5,992 nucleotides of DNA from Pontiellaceae bacterium (GTDB lineage Bacteria > Verrucomicrobiota > Kiritimatiellia > Kiritimatiellales > Tichowtungiaceae). The translations under genes and the position numbers were made by a program. The stretch is from NCBI GenBank assembly GCA_029934215.1, contig JAOZMR010000175.1:1-5992 (forward strand), given 5' to 3'. The first letter of the stretch is position 1, and the number at the start of each line of letters is the position of its first letter. Shown here piece by piece: positions 5,198 through 5,992 of the stretch. Under the pieces are notes generated by a model. That model saw nothing but the letters and a program-made list of their open reading frames with translations. It did not search any database and was not told the origin of the DNA.

Positions 5198-5781
5198 ACG
5201 CATTGGAAATCATTTCGACCGTTCTCGGGGTCTGGTCCTATATAGAAATCATTCGGCGCAAAGCGCGCGGACTGGTCGTTGGATTCGTCGCAGTCCTTCT
5301 GCTCGCCTGCCTATTCTATCAGCACCGGCTCTACTCCGACATGGCTCTCATGCTCTACTACGCCTCCGCCAGCCTCACCGCGCTCTTTTTCTGGCGACAT
5401 ACTTTTCGGAAGAACCACACCCTTCAAATCACTCGGCTCAACCGCCGCACACGCCGAATGTTGTTCGTTGGAATCCCGCTCACCATCGGTCTACTGGCAG
5501 GCATCACCAGCCACCTGCACCTCTGGCTCCCCGCCATCTTTCCCGTCGCCGCTCGCATTCCGCTCGGCGACGCAACCACAACCGTCCTCGGTATCACCGC
5601 CTCGATTTTGATCATCCGACGAAAAGTCGAAGCCATGGTCTTCTGGTTGGCTGGCGATACACTCTCGACCCTCATCTATACTTGGAGCGGTCTCTACTTC
5701 CTCGCATCCGTCTACATCGCCTACATCATCATCGATGCTTTTGGGCTTTTCGCATGGACGCGCCGCCTGCGCAACTCGTGA
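5194..5781 (+). CDS. pnuC: PnuC-family vitamin/nucleoside transporter
   Basis: 195-residue integral membrane protein of the PnuC family, which moves nicotinamide riboside by facilitated diffusion in well-studied members; relatives carry thiamine (PnuT) or riboflavin (PnuX). Evidence: an N-terminal helix 'EIISTVLGVWSYIEIIRRKA' (5-24), a second at about 27-42, 'LYSDMALMLYY' (47-57) matching the PnuC 'LYadm-Lq-yy' region, further hydrophobic segments near 51-67, 89-107 and 128-141, and the C-terminal signature 'FWLAGDTLSTLIYTWSGLYF' (150-169) followed by 'YIAYIIIDAFGLFAW' (174-188). It is somewhat short for the family but complete. The frame is open further upstream, but that part only shadows the AraC gene; the ATG at 5194 overlaps the regulator's stop as ATGA. 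No salvage kinase (NadR-like) or thiamine gene is adjacent, so the substrate is open. The symbol denotes the family. Confidence 0.85.
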   Translation: MNALEIISTVLGVWSYIEIIRRKARGLVVGFVAVLLLACLFYQHRLYSDMALMLYYASASLTALFFWRHTFRKNHTLQITRLNRRTRRMLFVGIPLTIGLLAGITSHLHLWLPAIFPVAARIPLGDATTTVLGITASILIIRRKVEAMVFWLAGDTLSTLIYTWSGLYFLASVYIAYIIIDAFGLFAWTRRLRNS

Positions 5782-5795
5782 GCCTTTCAATGTTT

Positions 5796-5840
5796 CAGCC
5801 ATCATACAAAACGCCCAGTTCAGAGATTTGCCTCGCAAGT
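5796..5840. repeat. 45-bp direct repeat, copy 1
   Basis: Aligns without gaps to 5941-5985 with 40 of 45 matches by eye. Shared pieces are CAGCC, TCATACAAAACGCC and GATTTGCCTCGCAAGT. Its left part also has an inverted partner at 5848-5864 (TTTTGTACGAGGCTGAA), so the unit 5794-5864 could fold into a long imperfect hairpin. Confidence 0.8.
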
Positions 5841-5841
5841 G

Positions 5842-5863
5842 TCAGCCTTTTGTACGAGGCTGA
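5842..5863. repeat. Hairpin TCAGCCT / AGGCTGA
   Basis: 7-bp arms (5842-5848 and 5857-5863) around an 8-nt loop, followed by AAAATAAAA on the plus strand. It may end or protect the transporter mRNA, but it lacks a T-run on either strand and may simply be part of the repeat unit. Confidence 0.6.
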
Positions 5864-5877
5864 AAAATAAAAGTGGC

Positions 5878-5894
5878 GGGAGCTTCCAGCTCCC
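5878..5894. repeat. Hairpin GGGAGCT-TCC-AGCTCCC
   Basis: Perfect 7-bp arms with a 3-nt loop, preceded by AAAAGTGGC (5869-5877). The same AAAAGTGGC also precedes the hairpin at 182-199 by about 27 bp (147-155), which hints at a family of intergenic hairpin elements. Confidence 0.6.
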
Positions 5895-5914
5895 TAAAAC
5901 CCTTCTCTCTAAAA

Positions 5915-5940
5915 TCTCTCTCGGCTGTTCCTATGACTTC
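5915..5940. repeat. 26-bp dispersed repeat, copy 2
   Basis: Partner of 3061-3086 (24 of 26 matches). Here it directly abuts the second 45-bp repeat, whereas at 3061 it abuts TCCTCTAGCGA, so these short units combine in different orders. Confidence 0.7.
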
Positions 5941-5985
5941 CAGCCCTCATACAAAACGCCAATTTCAACGATTTGCCTCGCAAGT
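5941..5985. repeat. 45-bp direct repeat, copy 2
   Basis: Partner of 5796-5840. This copy has its own short inverted repeat, TTCAAC (5963-5968) with GTTGAA (5984-5989), formed partly by bases that differ from copy 1. Confidence 0.75.
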
Positions 5986-5992
5986 TGAATGA

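Larger units (their letters stand above)
5782..5992. other. Intergenic tail with hairpins and direct repeats
   Basis: No credible gene. After the transporter stop there are two copies of a 45-bp direct repeat, two hairpins and a copy of the 26-bp element of 3061-3086. I see no canonical terminator for the AraC-transporter operon: the strongest hairpin is followed by A-rich, not T-rich, sequence on the plus strand. Confidence 0.6.

Noticed and set aside
5796..5985. Possible CRISPR-like direct repeats
   Set aside because: Only two imperfect copies about 100 bp apart, with no regular spacers and no cas genes.

Overview
The window looks like accessory chromosomal DNA from a Gram-negative bacterium of the PVC superphylum, most likely Kiritimatiellota or a nearby verrucomicrobial lineage. 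This rests on three secreted proteins with a VPEP...RRH PEP-CTERM sorting tail, a secreted M23 peptidase carrying the 'YEL-SSNL--W' beta domain common in that group, and intergenic DNA full of short degenerate repeats. The lineage is an inference; no rRNA or other taxonomic marker is present.

Layout: 1-208 is non-coding with hairpins. A secreted M23 (LytM-like) peptidase gene lies on the minus strand (209-1192). Upstream of it come two minus-strand PEP-CTERM genes in tandem (1291-1902 and 1937-2755, 34 bp apart) that probably form one transcript. That transcript would be driven by a promoter at 2804-2832 and closed by an intrinsic terminator at 1239-1269. A 5'-truncated copy of an AraC-type regulator gene points away from them (2897-2995). 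A repeat-rich gap without credible genes follows (2996-3388). The second unit has the same design: terminator (3389-3418), PEP-CTERM lectin-like gene (3440-4219, minus), a shared divergent control region, then an intact AraC-type regulator (4361-5197, plus). The regulator overlaps a PnuC-family vitamin transporter gene (5194-5781, plus) by ATGA. The tail (5782-5992) holds further hairpins and a 45-bp direct repeat.

The main structural point is duplication. A 249-bp block (2747-2995 and 4211-4459, offset 1464, 4 differences by eye) covers the PEP-CTERM gene's start codon, Shine-Dalgarno, promoter, a candidate operator (GTCATC-N14-GATGAC) and the first 33 codons of the AraC gene. The 3' ends of the PEP-CTERM genes (sorting tail, and for two of the three also the terminator) are repeated too. 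The protein bodies between these ends are unrelated. The locus therefore looks like an expression-and-sorting cassette: constant promoter/start, variable passenger domain, constant anchor/terminator. The intact AraC protein may control both copies through the duplicated operator as well as its own operon with the transporter. That regulatory link is inference.
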